A stretch of 64,000 nt of DNA from Belliella aquatica. GTDB taxonomy: Bacteria; Bacteroidota; Bacteroidia; Cytophagales; Cyclobacteriaceae. The notes below the pieces were generated by a model. That model searched no databases. It was not told where the DNA came from and saw only the letters and a list, made by a program, of their open reading frames with translations. The DNA is taken from NCBI RefSeq assembly GCF_014637795.1, contig NZ_BMFD01000007.1, forward strand, positions 1 through 64,000, written 5' to 3'. A program made the position numbers and the translations under genes. Below are positions 25,425 through 34,788 of this stretch, piece by piece (within the stretch, counting starts at the first letter, position 1; each line of letters opens with the position of its first letter).

Positions 25425-28064
25425 ATGAAACATACTTCTACTTTTAAAACATTGCTTTTCTTTTTGGTCATTCTGGGTACAGCAGAACTCAAGGCTCAAG
25501 GTATCCGAGGAAAGGTTCTTTCCGATCTTGGTGAACCGCTTGCATATGCTTCTGTTTATATCCGAAATCTTGCCGATGGCGTACCCACAAATCAGAATGG
25601 TGAATATGAATACAAACTAAAGCCAGGCTATTACGATGTGGTTGTTCAATATCTTGGCTATGCTGCTGTTCTCCAAACTGTGGAAATCAAAGAGGATTGG
25701 ATTCAATTAGATTTCGAGCTGAAGCAACAAACTTATGCTTTGCAAGAAGTAACGATCAATAGTAAAGCAGAAGATCCTGCGCTAACGATCATGCGAAAGG
25801 CAATATCCAAAGCCAAATACCACCGACTACAAGTCCAGGAATACAGCATGATTGTCTACTTGAAAGGGACAGGGCAACTCACCAATGCTCCATTTTTTAT
25901 TAAAAAGCAATTGGAAAAAGATGGAATGAAACTTAATGAAGCTTACACCACTGAGTCAGTTTCTGAAATCACCTTTTCACAGCCAGATAAAATCGAAGAG
26001 CGCGTAATCAGCATTCGGACCAACGGGGATAACAACCAAACCTCCCCTGCTCCATATTTGGCTACTAGTTTTTACAATGAAAGAATAAATGAAGCCATTT
26101 CTCCCTTGGCGCCAACAGCTTTTGCTTATTATCGATTTCGATTTGACGGCTCGTTTATCGAAAATGGGGTTACCGTAAATAAAATCAGAGTTACCCCACG
26201 ATCACGAGGAGAGCGGGTTTTTGAGGGCTTTATTTTTATCATTGAGGATTTATGGGCGATTCACAGTCTTGACTTAAAAACCTCCCTACTTGGTTTTGAT
26301 ATCAATGCGAGACAGCTTTATGCTGAGGTAGCAGAAAATGTCTGGATGCCAACAACGCACACTTATACTTTTGGGGGCAAATTCTTTGGCTTTGCTGGAG
26401 AGTACAAATACCTCGCTTCCACTAGGGATTATAAAGTCAAGCTAAATCCGGATTTGATTGTTGAAACAGAAATTATTGATGAAAAAATTGATAAGATTCC
26501 TGAGGGCAGCAGCACATTTAATAAAAACATATCCGCACTTGAACAAATTGCGCAAGCAGACAATATGAAGCGGAAAGACTTCAGAAAGCTGATCAATGAA
26601 TATGAAAAGGAAGCAGAGAAGGAAAGAGAAAATTCAGAAGTAATAACGGAAAGAAATTATAAAATTGACAGTCTCGCCAAAAAGAGAGATTTGAGCTATT
26701 GGGACAGTATTCGACCTGTGAAACTTACTGATGCCGAACTCAAGGGGTATCAAAGAGACGACAGTGTCGCTGTAGTAGAAGCTGCCAAAAAAAGTGACAA
26801 TGACAGTACCATACAAAAAGCTAAGAGAAAATTCAGAATTCAGGAAATCCTAACGGGTGGTAAATATTTCTTTGGAAATGGAAAGTCAGCAGGATTCAAT
26901 TCAAACCTTACTAAAATCTCCTTCAACACAGTCGAAGGATATAAAATGGGAATCGGCGCTTTCTACAGGATAGAGAAAAGGACCAAAATGGCTGACAGTG
27001 TTAGCTATTACAATCGATCATGGAACATTGAGCCTGAGGTCAGGTATGGTTTTTCTAGTGATCAGCTGTATGGTATAGTAGATTTACGTCGATCAGTTAC
27101 CAAAGGAAGGCCGGGATACACTTTTGGATTTAAAGGAGGCTCATACATTTTCCAATACAATACAGACAATCCCATCAACGAACAAGTCAACGCCTTGTAT
27201 TCGGTATGGTTTAGACAGAATTACATGAAGCTCTTCGAGCAGGATTTTGCCACAGGATACCTTGCCCATCGTGTCAATGACGCATTTACTTACAGGACTA
27301 ACTTTACTTTTGCAAATAGACGCACACTAGAAAACACAAACAACTGGAGCATATACAATAGACCTGGAAGAGAGTACACGAGCAATATTCCTGAAAATGT
27401 AGAAGATTCACCTTATGCATTCGACAATCATCGAGCTTTGATTTGGAATAGCAGTGTGGAATGGAGACCTGGTGTCAAATACAGCATTCGAAATGGCAGC
27501 AAAAGCCCTATCTACTCCTCTGCACCTTTGCTGAAGTTTGCTTATACCAAAGGTATCAAGGCAGGAAACTCCTTGGATCAGGCAGATTTTGACTTGGCGG
27601 AATTTGGGCTAGAGCATTTCTTTAATTTTGGAGTCAGTGGCAAGTTAGATTTCAATTTGAGAGCAGGGACTTTCCTAAATAACAACAGGGTCTATTTCCA
27701 AGATTATAAGCACTTTGGTGGCAATAGAACCATTTTTGCCAATATGGGCGTAGCGTCAAACTATCGCTTTATGGATTATTACCAATACAGCGCTCAATCA
27801 AATTATGTGAGTGGAATTGTCCATTATCAATTTAGAAAATTCCTCTTAACCCAATTACCGATGCTACGCTTCTCCGGAGTAAGAGAAAATATTTTCTTGA
27901 ACTACCTCAAGACCGCCAATTCTCCACATTACTGGGAAGTGGGTTATTCTTTGGATAATCTCTTTAGAATATTTAGAGTGGAAATCGGTGCTGGATTCGA
28001 AAACGGAAACTACTCAAGAGGTGGTGTTAGACTTGGTGTAGCTAGTTTTATCAATATCAATTGA
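25425..28064 (+). CDS. DUF5686-like outer-membrane protein with carboxypeptidase-like regulatory domain
   Basis: 879 residues. Signal peptide MKHTSTFKTLLFFLVILGTA with cleavage near KAQ; carboxypeptidase-like regulatory domain at about 26-110 (IRGKVLSDLGEPLAYASVYIR); then AEDPALTIMRKAISKAKYHRLQVQEYS, the hallmark of DUF5686-type proteins; and a long beta-rich region, probably an outer-membrane barrel, ending in FININ. A charged segment around residues 385-410 (EYEKEAEKERENSEV) could be a periplasmic loop or coiled coil. The role is not known. It is divergent from susC and monocistronic; the next credible terminator on this strand is 450 bases downstream. Confidence 0.8.
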   Translation: MKHTSTFKTLLFFLVILGTAELKAQGIRGKVLSDLGEPLAYASVYIRNLADGVPTNQNGEYEYKLKPGYYDVVVQYLGYAAVLQTVEIKEDWIQLDFELKQQTYALQEVTINSKAEDPALTIMRKAISKAKYHRLQVQEYSMIVYLKGTGQLTNAPFFIKKQLEKDGMKLNEAYTTESVSEITFSQPDKIEERVISIRTNGDNNQTSPAPYLATSFYNERINEAISPLAPTAFAYYRFRFDGSFIENGVTVNKIRVTPRSRGERVFEGFIFIIEDLWAIHSLDLKTSLLGFDINARQLYAEVAENVWMPTTHTYTFGGKFFGFAGEYKYLASTRDYKVKLNPDLIVETEIIDEKIDKIPEGSSTFNKNISALEQIAQADNMKRKDFRKLINEYEKEAEKERENSEVITERNYKIDSLAKKRDLSYWDSIRPVKLTDAELKGYQRDDSVAVVEAAKKSDNDSTIQKAKRKFRIQEILTGGKYFFGNGKSAGFNSNLTKISFNTVEGYKMGIGAFYRIEKRTKMADSVSYYNRSWNIEPEVRYGFSSDQLYGIVDLRRSVTKGRPGYTFGFKGGSYIFQYNTDNPINEQVNALYSVWFRQNYMKLFEQDFATGYLAHRVNDAFTYRTNFTFANRRTLENTNNWSIYNRPGREYTSNIPENVEDSPYAFDNHRALIWNSSVEWRPGVKYSIRNGSKSPIYSSAPLLKFAYTKGIKAGNSLDQADFDLAEFGLEHFFNFGVSGKLDFNLRAGTFLNNNRVYFQDYKHFGGNRTIFANMGVASNYRFMDYYQYSAQSNYVSGIVHYQFRKFLLTQLPMLRFSGVRENIFLNYLKTANSPHYWEVGYSLDNLFRIFRVEIGAGFENGNYSRGGVRLGVASFININ

Positions 28065-28345
28065 GATTTTGGTTGATTAGATTATTAAGTTATCGGTGAT
28101 TGGCTTATTGGTTGATTTAGTCAATTGGGGATTTATGTTATTAGAGACTGGCGATTGAGTTGATTAGGCGATCAGTTGATTGAGTTATTAGTGATTGGGT
28201 TGATTAGGGGGATGAGTTATTGGTTAATTGAGTGATCTGTGATTGGGTTATTTAGGGGAAGGAGTTATTAGTTGATTGAGTGATCAGTTAATTAGGTCAA
28301 TTAGAGGATTTAGTTTTTGCTTGATTGGGGACGAAATAGTCCGAT
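28065..28345. repeat. Low-complexity spacer built from gattg/gttgatt words
   Basis: About 280 bases made almost wholly of short quasi-repeated words on the plus strand: ttggttgatt, gagttattag, tgattgggtt, gttgattgag. They recur at irregular intervals and have very few C. It has stops in all frames and no coding potential. It resembles the vocabulary of the 45.8-46.7 kb repeat but lacks that repeat's long unit. Confidence 0.6.
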
Positions 28346-28519
28346 TGGTTGGTTGGTCAAAAACATTCGAAAAAAAATTATTGATAGTATTACAATAGTT
28401 CTCAAGCGAATGTTACTTGTTTAAATTTTGAAATCTTAAGTTAGAACGCTATATTCGAAGCTGTAAGGTTTAATAAATGGAAAGATTTGACAGTCTTTGG
28501 CTGTTTTATCTTTTATCTG
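28346..28519. other. Spacer with an 8-bp inverted repeat
   Basis: Remaining part of the spacer downstream of the DUF5686-like gene. AACATTCG and CGAATGTT form an inverted repeat about 40 bases apart near 28363-28415. I see nothing else. Confidence 0.3.
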
Positions 28520-28542
28520 GGCTTCTTTGAAGCCTTTTTTAT
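28520..28542 (+). terminator. Rho-independent terminator, plus strand
   Basis: GGCTTC, loop TTT, GAAGCC, then six T and ATTTATT. It lies 450 bases after the nearest plus-strand gene (stop 28064). Either that transcript has a long 3' region through the low-complexity spacer, or an unannotated transcript ends here. Confidence 0.65.
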
Positions 28543-28545
28543 TTA

Positions 28546-29778
28546 TTAAAAACTGAAAAAATCATCTTTTGTGTTTTCGTCCATTTGCTCTTTGACTCCC
28601 TTGAGAATGATTCTGAATGTCGTCCCTTTACCGACTTCAGACTGCTTGACAAAAACTTTCCCTTGGTGATAGCCTTCAATGATTCTTTTAGCTAAAGTCA
28701 GTCCAAGTCCCCATCCTCTTTTTCTAGTAGAAAAACCTGGATTAAAAACCCGCTTGAACATCCTTTTCTCCATACCTTTACCAGTATCGGATATATCTAC
28801 GATCACATATTGCTCGCTTTCTTTGATGATATCTATTTCTATTTTCCCTTGACCACGCATCGCATCCACCGCATTTTTACAAATATTCTCAATCACCCAT
28901 TCGAAGAGTGGCTTATTGATCATTGCTTCTATGTCCTTTGCGTATCCATTGACGGTCATCTCCACCTTACTCGAAATTCTTGGCCTTAGGTAAGTAATCG
29001 CATCATCTACTACTGCAAAAACATTCTCCGACTGGATCACAGGCTTACTACCGATAGAACTAAATCGCTCTGTAACCATTCTTAACTTGACCACATCTTT
29101 GTCCATCTCCTGAATGACTTCTTTGTTCTCTTCCCATACCGGTGAGTTTTTCAAATAGTCAATCCAAGCCATTAGTGAAGCGATTGGTGTACCGAGTTGA
29201 TGTGCTGTTTCTTTGGTCAGGCCAGCCCATACTTGATTCTGTTCTGCGATTTTCGATTGATTAAAAACTGCATAAGCCAAGATGCCGAAGACTATAATCA
29301 CGGCAAGCTGTACATAAGGATAAAATCTCAGTGAAGTGAGCAATTCAGAGTTTCTATAAAAAATAAAGGAGCCATTTTCCATTTGAATAGGCTCATACTC
29401 CTCTTTCATTTTGAGTAACTCAGTCTTGAGGACTTCCAATTTATCTTCTTCAGAAGTCTTCTTTCCAAAATTGATGTTTTTGTACTCTCCAGGGCTTCCA
29501 AACTGATCCATGATGATCAATGGAATAGAATTATTCTGTTGAATAATCTCCTGATTGATAAAGGTCAAATTGTCAGTGTAAATAGAAGCATATTCCAATG
29601 CACGCGCCAGAAGTTCTATTTGCCTTTTCTCTCGCTCTTTGAGCTCCTCCACCAAATTGTTGGTATAGTAGATTGATCCAAAACTGATCACTACAGAACA
29701 TATAAAAATCAACCACTTGATTTTATTTTTATTCTTATAAAAGTCCAGAGTGGCTATTTCCTGAAGGGTATTCCTCAT
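28546..29778 (-). CDS. Membrane sensor histidine kinase
   Basis: 410-residue kinase. Two membrane segments at about 20-41 and 154-173 enclose a roughly 110-residue periplasmic sensor region rich in charged helices. The phospho-acceptor is H193 in KETAHQLGTPIASL, a variant H-box typical of Bacteroidota kinases. ATP-binding boxes follow: N-box ENICKNAVDAMRGQG, G1 DTGKGM, and G2 RGWGLGLTLAKRI. No response regulator gene is adjacent, so it is an orphan kinase whose partner is elsewhere. It is divergent from dps across a 145-base spacer, which hints at, but does not prove, a shared stress context. Confidence 0.9.
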   Translation of the reverse strand: MRNTLQEIATLDFYKNKNKIKWLIFICSVVISFGSIYYTNNLVEELKEREKRQIELLARALEYASIYTDNLTFINQEIIQQNNSIPLIIMDQFGSPGEYKNINFGKKTSEEDKLEVLKTELLKMKEEYEPIQMENGSFIFYRNSELLTSLRFYPYVQLAVIIVFGILAYAVFNQSKIAEQNQVWAGLTKETAHQLGTPIASLMAWIDYLKNSPVWEENKEVIQEMDKDVVKLRMVTERFSSIGSKPVIQSENVFAVVDDAITYLRPRISSKVEMTVNGYAKDIEAMINKPLFEWVIENICKNAVDAMRGQGKIEIDIIKESEQYVIVDISDTGKGMEKRMFKRVFNPGFSTRKRGWGLGLTLAKRIIEGYHQGKVFVKQSEVGKGTTFRIILKGVKEQMDENTKDDFFSF

Positions 29779-29880
29779 TTTTTAAACAACAAGATGATTT
29801 GGGCGTAGTATAATAGACAACTCCATTAAGTCATAGATATTATCAATCCTGACAAAAATAAATTCATCGGAGTATGGCGT

Positions 29881-29888
29881 TATATTTG
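29881..29888 (+). promoter_or_regulatory. Candidate -7 box of dps
   Basis: TATATTTG fits the Bacteroidota -7 consensus TAnnTTTG and lies 36 bases before the dps ATG. No clear -33 TTG is visible about 19 bases upstream, so the assignment is tentative. Confidence 0.4.
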
Positions 29889-29923
29889 ATCTATAATTAG
29901 TAAGAAACCAAAAATATAATAAT

Positions 29924-30394
29924 ATGAGCACAAACGATATAGGATTAGAAATAAAAGACAGTAAAATTTTAGTAAAGAAGTTAAATAGCCTTCTCGCCAA
30001 TTACGAAGTTTATTATCAAAACCTAAGAAACTTCCACTGGAATGTGTCAGGTCCGAATTTCTTTGAGTTGCACGCAAAATTTGAGGAGCTTTACGATATT
30101 GCTCACCTCGGTATTGACGAAACAGCAGAAAGGATTTTAACACTAGGCGAAAGGCCATTATCTTCATTCGAAGAGTTTTTAAACAATTCGAGAATCAAAG
30201 AGGCTAAGGAAGTTTCTGATTCCAAAGCAATGGTCGAGACTGTCAGAGACAATTTGAACACGCTTTTAGAACTTGAGAGAGAAGCACTAGATATTGCTTC
30301 CGAACAAAACGACGAAGGTACAGTGGATTTGATGAGTGGCTACATTACAGCAAAAGAGAAAACTGTATGGATGCTATCAGCATATCTGAAATAA
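29924..30394 (+). CDS. dps: Dps-family ferritin-like DNA-protection protein
   Basis: 156-residue four-helix protein that forms a 12-mer cage, oxidises Fe(II) and stores iron, protecting DNA from oxidative damage. The inter-subunit ferroxidase ligands are visible: H38 in NFHWNVSG, H50 in ELHAKFEELY, and D65 and E69 in HLGIDETAER. Length and spacing are normal. It is monocistronic, with its own candidate promoter and a strong terminator just downstream. Peroxide or stationary-phase induction would be usual for the family, but nothing in the sequence proves it. Confidence 0.95.
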   Translation: MSTNDIGLEIKDSKILVKKLNSLLANYEVYYQNLRNFHWNVSGPNFFELHAKFEELYDIAHLGIDETAERILTLGERPLSSFEEFLNNSRIKEAKEVSDSKAMVETVRDNLNTLLELEREALDIASEQNDEGTVDLMSGYITAKEKTVWMLSAYLK

Positions 30395-30417
30395 ATTTCA
30401 ATTTTGAGGATTGGAGA

Positions 30418-30452
30418 AAGCCTGGCGAAAGTCAGGCTTTTTATTTTTTTGG
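30418..30452 (+). terminator. Rho-independent terminator of dps
   Basis: AAAGCCTG and CAGGCTTT form an 8-bp stem around a short loop, followed by T-rich sequence. It lies 24 bases past the dps stop and directly before the convergent ABC permease stop. Confidence 0.8.
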
Positions 30453-30453
30453 C

Positions 30454-31761
30454 TTACCCCATTCTGATCCATTTCCAAAGTGTCTTGTAGGTTACTTTGC
30501 TTCCATGCATCAAGATGCCTATTTTGTATATTTTTGCAGCAATCCATGTGGTCATCAAAAACCCTATGATTAACAACGACATAGACAGAGCCAAGTCAAA
30601 GAAGGGAACACCATAACTCGCTCTACCCATCATTGCTATTGGGGAGGTCAATGGGATGACTGAAAGCCAAAAAGACACATTACTTGTAGGATCAACGAGT
30701 ACAAATGCAAACAATCCAAAATAAGCTATCAACAAAGGAATCGTAATAGGGAGTACAAACTGCTGTGCATCAGATGGCGTATCTACAGCCGCACCGATAG
30801 CAGCGAAAAAAGAACCATAAAGCAGATATCCTCCGATAAAATAAAATACAAAAGTGAGCGCAATTTGAATGAAATTGATCTCCATGATTACTGCTAATAT
30901 ATGAGGGAAATCGCTATCCATATTTACTAAGTCCATCATTTCTGGATTTGCCATTTCCATAGCAGTTTGCTGCGGCATTTGCATCCCAAAATACCCTAGC
31001 ACAATTGTGGAAACACCAGCGATTAAAAAGATCCAAATCAAAAACTGAGTAAGACCAACGGCACCAATCCCGATAATTTTCCCCAACATCAATTCAAATG
31101 GCTTGATCGAAGACACCAATATCTCAATGATTCTGCTAGACTTTTCCTCAATTACACCTTGCATGACTTGATTGCCATAGGCGAAAATAAATATGTAAAT
31201 TAGAATACCAGTGAAAAAACCTATTCCGTAATTAATGGTGGCATCCGTCATCTTTTCCTCACCTGAATTGTTGAGTGTGATCGCTTGGATACTGACCGAT
31301 GTTCTGTAAGCCTCTAAGACTTCCGGATCAATTCCAGCCGCGTGCATCCGAAGTTCTTCTACTCTCCTTTTCAATCCCGACTCAATCGAAGAAATGAAGC
31401 TCATGCTTGGATTGTTAGCAGCATAATAGATTATACCTGAGGGACTTTCTAAATTCAGCTTCGGAATGTATAAAAACCCATATCGCTCTCCAGACTGCAC
31501 TTGTTTTTTCCCCTCCTCAATACTCAGGTTAGAAAAAGAAAAAGCATATTGATCTCTACTTTCTAAGAAGAATAAATTGTTTTCATCCACCACTTCTACG
31601 ATCCTCAAGGCTTCTCCTTTTTCTTCACCCACAGCTATCCACAAAAAGAGCCCCATAATAGTTGGGAAAATCAAAGGCGTCAGGATTGTTGCAAGTAGAA
31701 AGGATTTTTTCTTTACTCTTGCTAAATATTCTCTTTGAATGACAAGAAAAACTTTATTCAT
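30454..31761 (-). CDS. ABC-2 type exporter permease (NatB-like)
   Basis: About 435 residues from the ATG at 31761 (MNKVFLVIQREYLARVKKKS). A longer upstream reading of 26 codons would run into the ATPase gene and lacks sense, so I reject it. One N-terminal membrane segment is followed by a roughly 150-residue external domain and five to six C-terminal helices, the layout of NatB/YhaP-type permeases. The motif VMQGVIEEKSSRIIEILVSSIKPFELMLGKI is typical. The start overlaps the ATPase stop by eight bases, so the two genes form one exporter. Substrate unknown; sodium or drug export is known for relatives. Confidence 0.88.
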   Translation of the reverse strand: MNKVFLVIQREYLARVKKKSFLLATILTPLIFPTIMGLFLWIAVGEEKGEALRIVEVVDENNLFFLESRDQYAFSFSNLSIEEGKKQVQSGERYGFLYIPKLNLESPSGIIYYAANNPSMSFISSIESGLKRRVEELRMHAAGIDPEVLEAYRTSVSIQAITLNNSGEEKMTDATINYGIGFFTGILIYIFIFAYGNQVMQGVIEEKSSRIIEILVSSIKPFELMLGKIIGIGAVGLTQFLIWIFLIAGVSTIVLGYFGMQMPQQTAMEMANPEMMDLVNMDSDFPHILAVIMEINFIQIALTFVFYFIGGYLLYGSFFAAIGAAVDTPSDAQQFVLPITIPLLIAYFGLFAFVLVDPTSNVSFWLSVIPLTSPIAMMGRASYGVPFFDLALSMSLLIIGFLMTTWIAAKIYKIGILMHGSKVTYKTLWKWIRMG

Positions 31762-32656
31762 CTGAATGGTTTTTGATTTGTTGAATAAAAATCTCCTCCA
31801 TGGTGGGTATGATTTCAGAAAATTCCTGAATTTCTCCAAGCAAGATCATTTCTGAAAGTAATTCGTTTGGATTTAGGTGCCTTAGAGGAATGTGTAGCGT
31901 ATTAATTTGCCCTTGAGAAATCAATTGGCAGTCTTCCTTCAAATGCAAAGGTGCATAAGGCTCTAGGGATACTTTAAAGATTTTCTTTCTGAATTGCTTC
32001 TTAACCTCTTGTAGTGATCCGCTTAGGACTAATTTAGATTGGTGAATCATGGCTATATGATCGCAGAGCAACTCTACCGATTCCATTCTGTGGGTAGAAA
32101 GGACTACAGTAATTCCCTTCTCCCTCAATTCAAGGATTTCATTTTTAATCAATTCTGCATTGACTGGATCAAATCCTGAAAATGGCTCGTCCAATATCAG
32201 CAATTCCGGCTCGTGGATAACCGTAGCGATAAACTGAATTTTTTGAGCCATTCCTTTTGAAAGATCTTCGATTTTCTTCTTTCTCCAAGCTTGGATATCT
32301 AATTTATGAAGCCAAAAATCTACTTTTGTTTTGGCTTCCGCCAAGGGCATCCCTTTTAGTCTGGCAAAATATATCAGCTGATCCCAAACCTCCATTTTTT
32401 TATAAAGGCCTCTTTCCTCAGGCAAATAGCCAATTTGAGCAATATGCTTGGGACTCAATTTTTCTCCTTTGAAAAATACTTGCCCACTATCCCCATCTAT
32501 AATTTGATTAATTATTCGGATCAGTGTTGTCTTTCCTGCTCCATTTGGTCCCAATAAACCAAAAATAGTTCCCTGAGGAATGGTGAGATTGATGTCTTGA
32601 AGCGCTGTGTGTTCGCCGTAAACTTTTTTGAGATTGGTGATTTCTAGTATATTCAA
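31754..32656 (-). CDS. ABC exporter ATP-binding protein (NatA-like)
   Basis: 300-residue ATPase partner of the downstream permease. Walker A GPNGAGKTT is at about 35-43, the signature is LSKGMAQK, Walker B is LLILDEPFSGFD, and the switch His is in LSTHRMESVE. The C-terminal 80 residues are the regulatory tail seen in NatA-like proteins. The natural N-terminus MNILEITNLKKVYG begins at a TTG codon (32656); I see no in-frame ATG upstream or near the start, so a TTG start is supported. It is the first gene of a two-gene operon. Confidence 0.88.
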   Translation of the reverse strand: MNILEITNLKKVYGEHTALQDINLTIPQGTIFGLLGPNGAGKTTLIRIINQIIDGDSGQVFFKGEKLSPKHIAQIGYLPEERGLYKKMEVWDQLIYFARLKGMPLAEAKTKVDFWLHKLDIQAWRKKKIEDLSKGMAQKIQFIATVIHEPELLILDEPFSGFDPVNAELIKNEILELREKGITVVLSTHRMESVELLCDHIAMIHQSKLVLSGSLQEVKKQFRKKIFKVSLEPYAPLHLKEDCQLISQGQINTLHIPLRHLNPNELLSEMILLGEIQEFSEIIPTMEEIFIQQIKNHSDE

Positions 32657-32699
32657 GGATTTTACTTTAGATGAAAGTAGTGATTTGAAATGAAAAAAT

Positions 32700-33587
32700 C
32701 TACTTTACTGTAACTGATCCGACAGAAACATCTATGGTAAGTTCAAGTAAATCTGGCGCATCTGCTTTGTAACTTTTGCTTACGTAGGTTTTGTCTCCAA
32801 TATCTTTTAGATATTTCGGCAAATATGTCCTGCACATTGGAGTTGATTTGATTTTTAATTTATAAGGCTGCGATTGGTCTGGCAGGGTTAGGTTTACTTT
32901 TCCTGCACCAACTACGGCTGAGACTTTTGCATCATGAAGCAAATTGTCTGAAAAAGAAAGGTCAAGGGTACCGTAATTGATTTCAAAAATCATGTTTTCT
33001 GCGTTAGCATAATTGATATTTGAAACTTCTAAATTACCCATATTGATCGAAACCTTTAGCGTATCCATCGTAACGGAATTGGAGAATTTTTTAGCATAAT
33101 TCAATTTAATGTCGGCACTTGCTGATTTGATATTGCAATTTGAGATTGGGAGGTTAGAAAAATCTAAATCAGCTTTACCAATTCCAAAATACAGGTTCAA
33201 ATCATACAAATGATTGGCGCTTAACCCGATGTTCCATTTATGATCATAATCCTCAGAATCGCTTGAGAATAATTTGTATGACAGACTTTTTCCTAGTGTC
33301 TCTGACTCCACATTTCTGTGCAAAAGATGAGCAGAAAGAACACCATTCTTAATACTATGCGAAAAAGTTGGGAGGATATTTACTTTTGAAAGGTGAGAGT
33401 TGATGTGAAGTGGTGAATCTCCGTGTTCTCGATGAAGCTTAGTAATCCCCTTATACACATTGAAATCCACGTGTACTATATTGAATCCTTTACGTTCTTC
33501 AATCTTAAATTCCTTTTCTATTTGGGCTTTTAGGGATATTTCGGCACTGAAAACGAAACAAATGATTAAGCACAATCCTCTCAACAT
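32700..33587 (-). CDS. Secreted protein with DUF4097/toast-rack-like beta repeats
   Basis: 295 residues with a signal peptide (MLRGLCLIICFVFSAEISLKAQ, cleavage near residue 21). The body is a succession of short strands with recurring phrases (GIGKADLDFSNL, ASADIKLNY, INMGNLEVSNINY, INYGTLDLSF, VVGAGKVNLTL), the pattern of a right-handed beta-solenoid like the DUF4097 or LiaF toast-rack domains. Such domains are often linked to envelope-stress or surface functions, but no function can be assigned here. It lies 43 bases upstream of the NatA-like gene in the same direction and could be co-transcribed with it. Confidence 0.7.
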   Translation of the reverse strand: MLRGLCLIICFVFSAEISLKAQIEKEFKIEERKGFNIVHVDFNVYKGITKLHREHGDSPLHINSHLSKVNILPTFSHSIKNGVLSAHLLHRNVESETLGKSLSYKLFSSDSEDYDHKWNIGLSANHLYDLNLYFGIGKADLDFSNLPISNCNIKSASADIKLNYAKKFSNSVTMDTLKVSINMGNLEVSNINYANAENMIFEINYGTLDLSFSDNLLHDAKVSAVVGAGKVNLTLPDQSQPYKLKIKSTPMCRTYLPKYLKDIGDKTYVSKSYKADAPDLLELTIDVSVGSVTVK

Positions 33588-33632
33588 ACGGGTAAATTAC
33601 GGAGATACTTTGAAAAGGTTATGAAAGCGCAA

Positions 33633-33660
33633 TAAAAAAGGCTGGAAATATTTCCAGCCT
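33633..33660 (-). terminator. Rho-independent terminator of grpE-dnaJ
   Basis: A perfect 22-base palindrome (AGGCTGGAAAT and its complement, 33639-33660) is followed on the minus strand by six T. It lies immediately after the dnaJ stop. Confidence 0.82.
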
Positions 33661-33667
33661 CTATTTT

Positions 33668-34783
33668 TTAGAAAAATTCTTTCATTTTGTCAAAGAAACT
33701 TTTTTCAGAGTTCCCTGGATCTGGTTTGAAATTTTCTGAATCTTTCAATCCTTCCAAGGTTTGTTTTTCTTCCTTGCTGAGTTGCTTAGGAGTCCATACG
33801 TTTACATGAATCAGCTGATCGCCTTTTCCGTAGCCATTGATATCCTTAATCCCTTTACCTTTTAGTCTTAGCATTTTGCCACTTTGCGTACCGGCGTCAA
33901 GTTTGATTTTCACCTTGCCATCGATGGTAGGCACTTCCACTTGAGCGCCAAGAGCTGCATCTATGAAGCTGACATAAAGATCGAACACAACATTATTCCC
34001 ATCTCTTTGTAGCGTATCATCCTCTATTTCTTCTATTACGATTAATAAGTCTCCGGGTATACCACCAGCAGTTTCATTTCCTTTGCCTGACATGCTAAGT
34101 TGCATTCCATCAGCCACACCTCCCGGGATGTTGATCGCAATTACTTCTTCTTTGAGAATCAAGCCACGTGCGTCAGCATCAGCAGGTTTTTTATCTACTA
34201 TCTGACCATTTCCACCACAAGCAGGACAAGTGCTAGCAGAAACCATCTGACCAAGCATTGTATTGACTACTTTTTTGACTTGACCTGAACCCTGACAAGT
34301 GCTACACGAGGTAAAAGTCACTCCATCTGCTAGGACATGACGTTTTACCTTGATTTTCTTTTCTACGCCATTAGCAACTTCCTTGAGGTTCAGTTTGAGT
34401 TTCACCCTCAGGTTAGTTCCTTTTTTGGTTCTACGGCCTCTTCCGCCTCCACCAAAGAAGGATTCAAAACCTCCTCCGCCTCCACCACCGAAGATGTCAC
34501 CAAATTGTGAGAATATGTCATCCATATTCATTCCACCGCCGCCATAGCCGCCGTTACCACCTACTCCTTGGTGACCAAATTGATCGTATCGCTGACGCTT
34601 TTCTTGATTACTCAATACTTCATACGCTTCAGCTGCTTCTTTGAACTTATCTTCAGCCTCAGGATTATCCGGGTTTTTGTCCGGATGGTATTGGATAGCA
34701 AGTTTTCTGTATGCTTTCTTTATTTCTTCTGGGGAAGCATTTTTTGCTACGCCCAATATTTCATAAAAGTCTCTTTTCGCCAT
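33668..34783 (-). CDS. dnaJ: Chaperone protein DnaJ lacking zinc centre I
   Basis: 371-residue type-I Hsp40 that stimulates DnaK ATPase and holds unfolded proteins. J domain 1-70 with HPD at 33-35, Gly/Phe-rich linker about 73-115, and C-terminal beta-sandwich domains about 205-340. The zinc domain normally has four CxxCxGxG motifs, but only two remain: C160/C163 (CSTCQGSG) and C186/C189 (CPACGGNG). The positions of motif 1 ([11 protein letters not shown]) and motif 4 ([11 protein letters not shown]) carry no Cys. In known DnaJ, motifs 2 and 3 make zinc centre II and motifs 1 and 4 make centre I, so centre I is absent. The reading frame is intact and flanking sequence is well conserved, so this looks evolved, not broken. 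It follows grpE by five bases. Confidence 0.95.
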   Translation of the reverse strand: MAKRDFYEILGVAKNASPEEIKKAYRKLAIQYHPDKNPDNPEAEDKFKEAAEAYEVLSNQEKRQRYDQFGHQGVGGNGGYGGGGMNMDDIFSQFGDIFGGGGGGGFESFFGGGGRGRRTKKGTNLRVKLKLNLKEVANGVEKKIKVKRHVLADGVTFTSCSTCQGSGQVKKVVNTMLGQMVSASTCPACGGNGQIVDKKPADADARGLILKEEVIAINIPGGVADGMQLSMSGKGNETAGGIPGDLLIVIEEIEDDTLQRDGNNVVFDLYVSFIDAALGAQVEVPTIDGKVKIKLDAGTQSGKMLRLKGKGIKDINGYGKGDQLIHVNVWTPKQLSKEEKQTLEGLKDSENFKPDPGNSEKSFFDKMKEFF

Positions 34784-34788
34784 ATCAA

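Noticed and set aside
31762-31839. 26-codon N-terminal extension of the ABC permease
   Set aside because: It lies inside the ATPase gene in another frame and lacks family similarity; MNKVFLVIQREYLARV is the typical start.
33668-34783. Frameshift or pseudogene explanation for the unusual DnaJ
   Set aside because: The frame is open over 371 codons with well-conserved sequence on both sides of the missing Cys motifs, so the loss is by substitution and deletion in frame.
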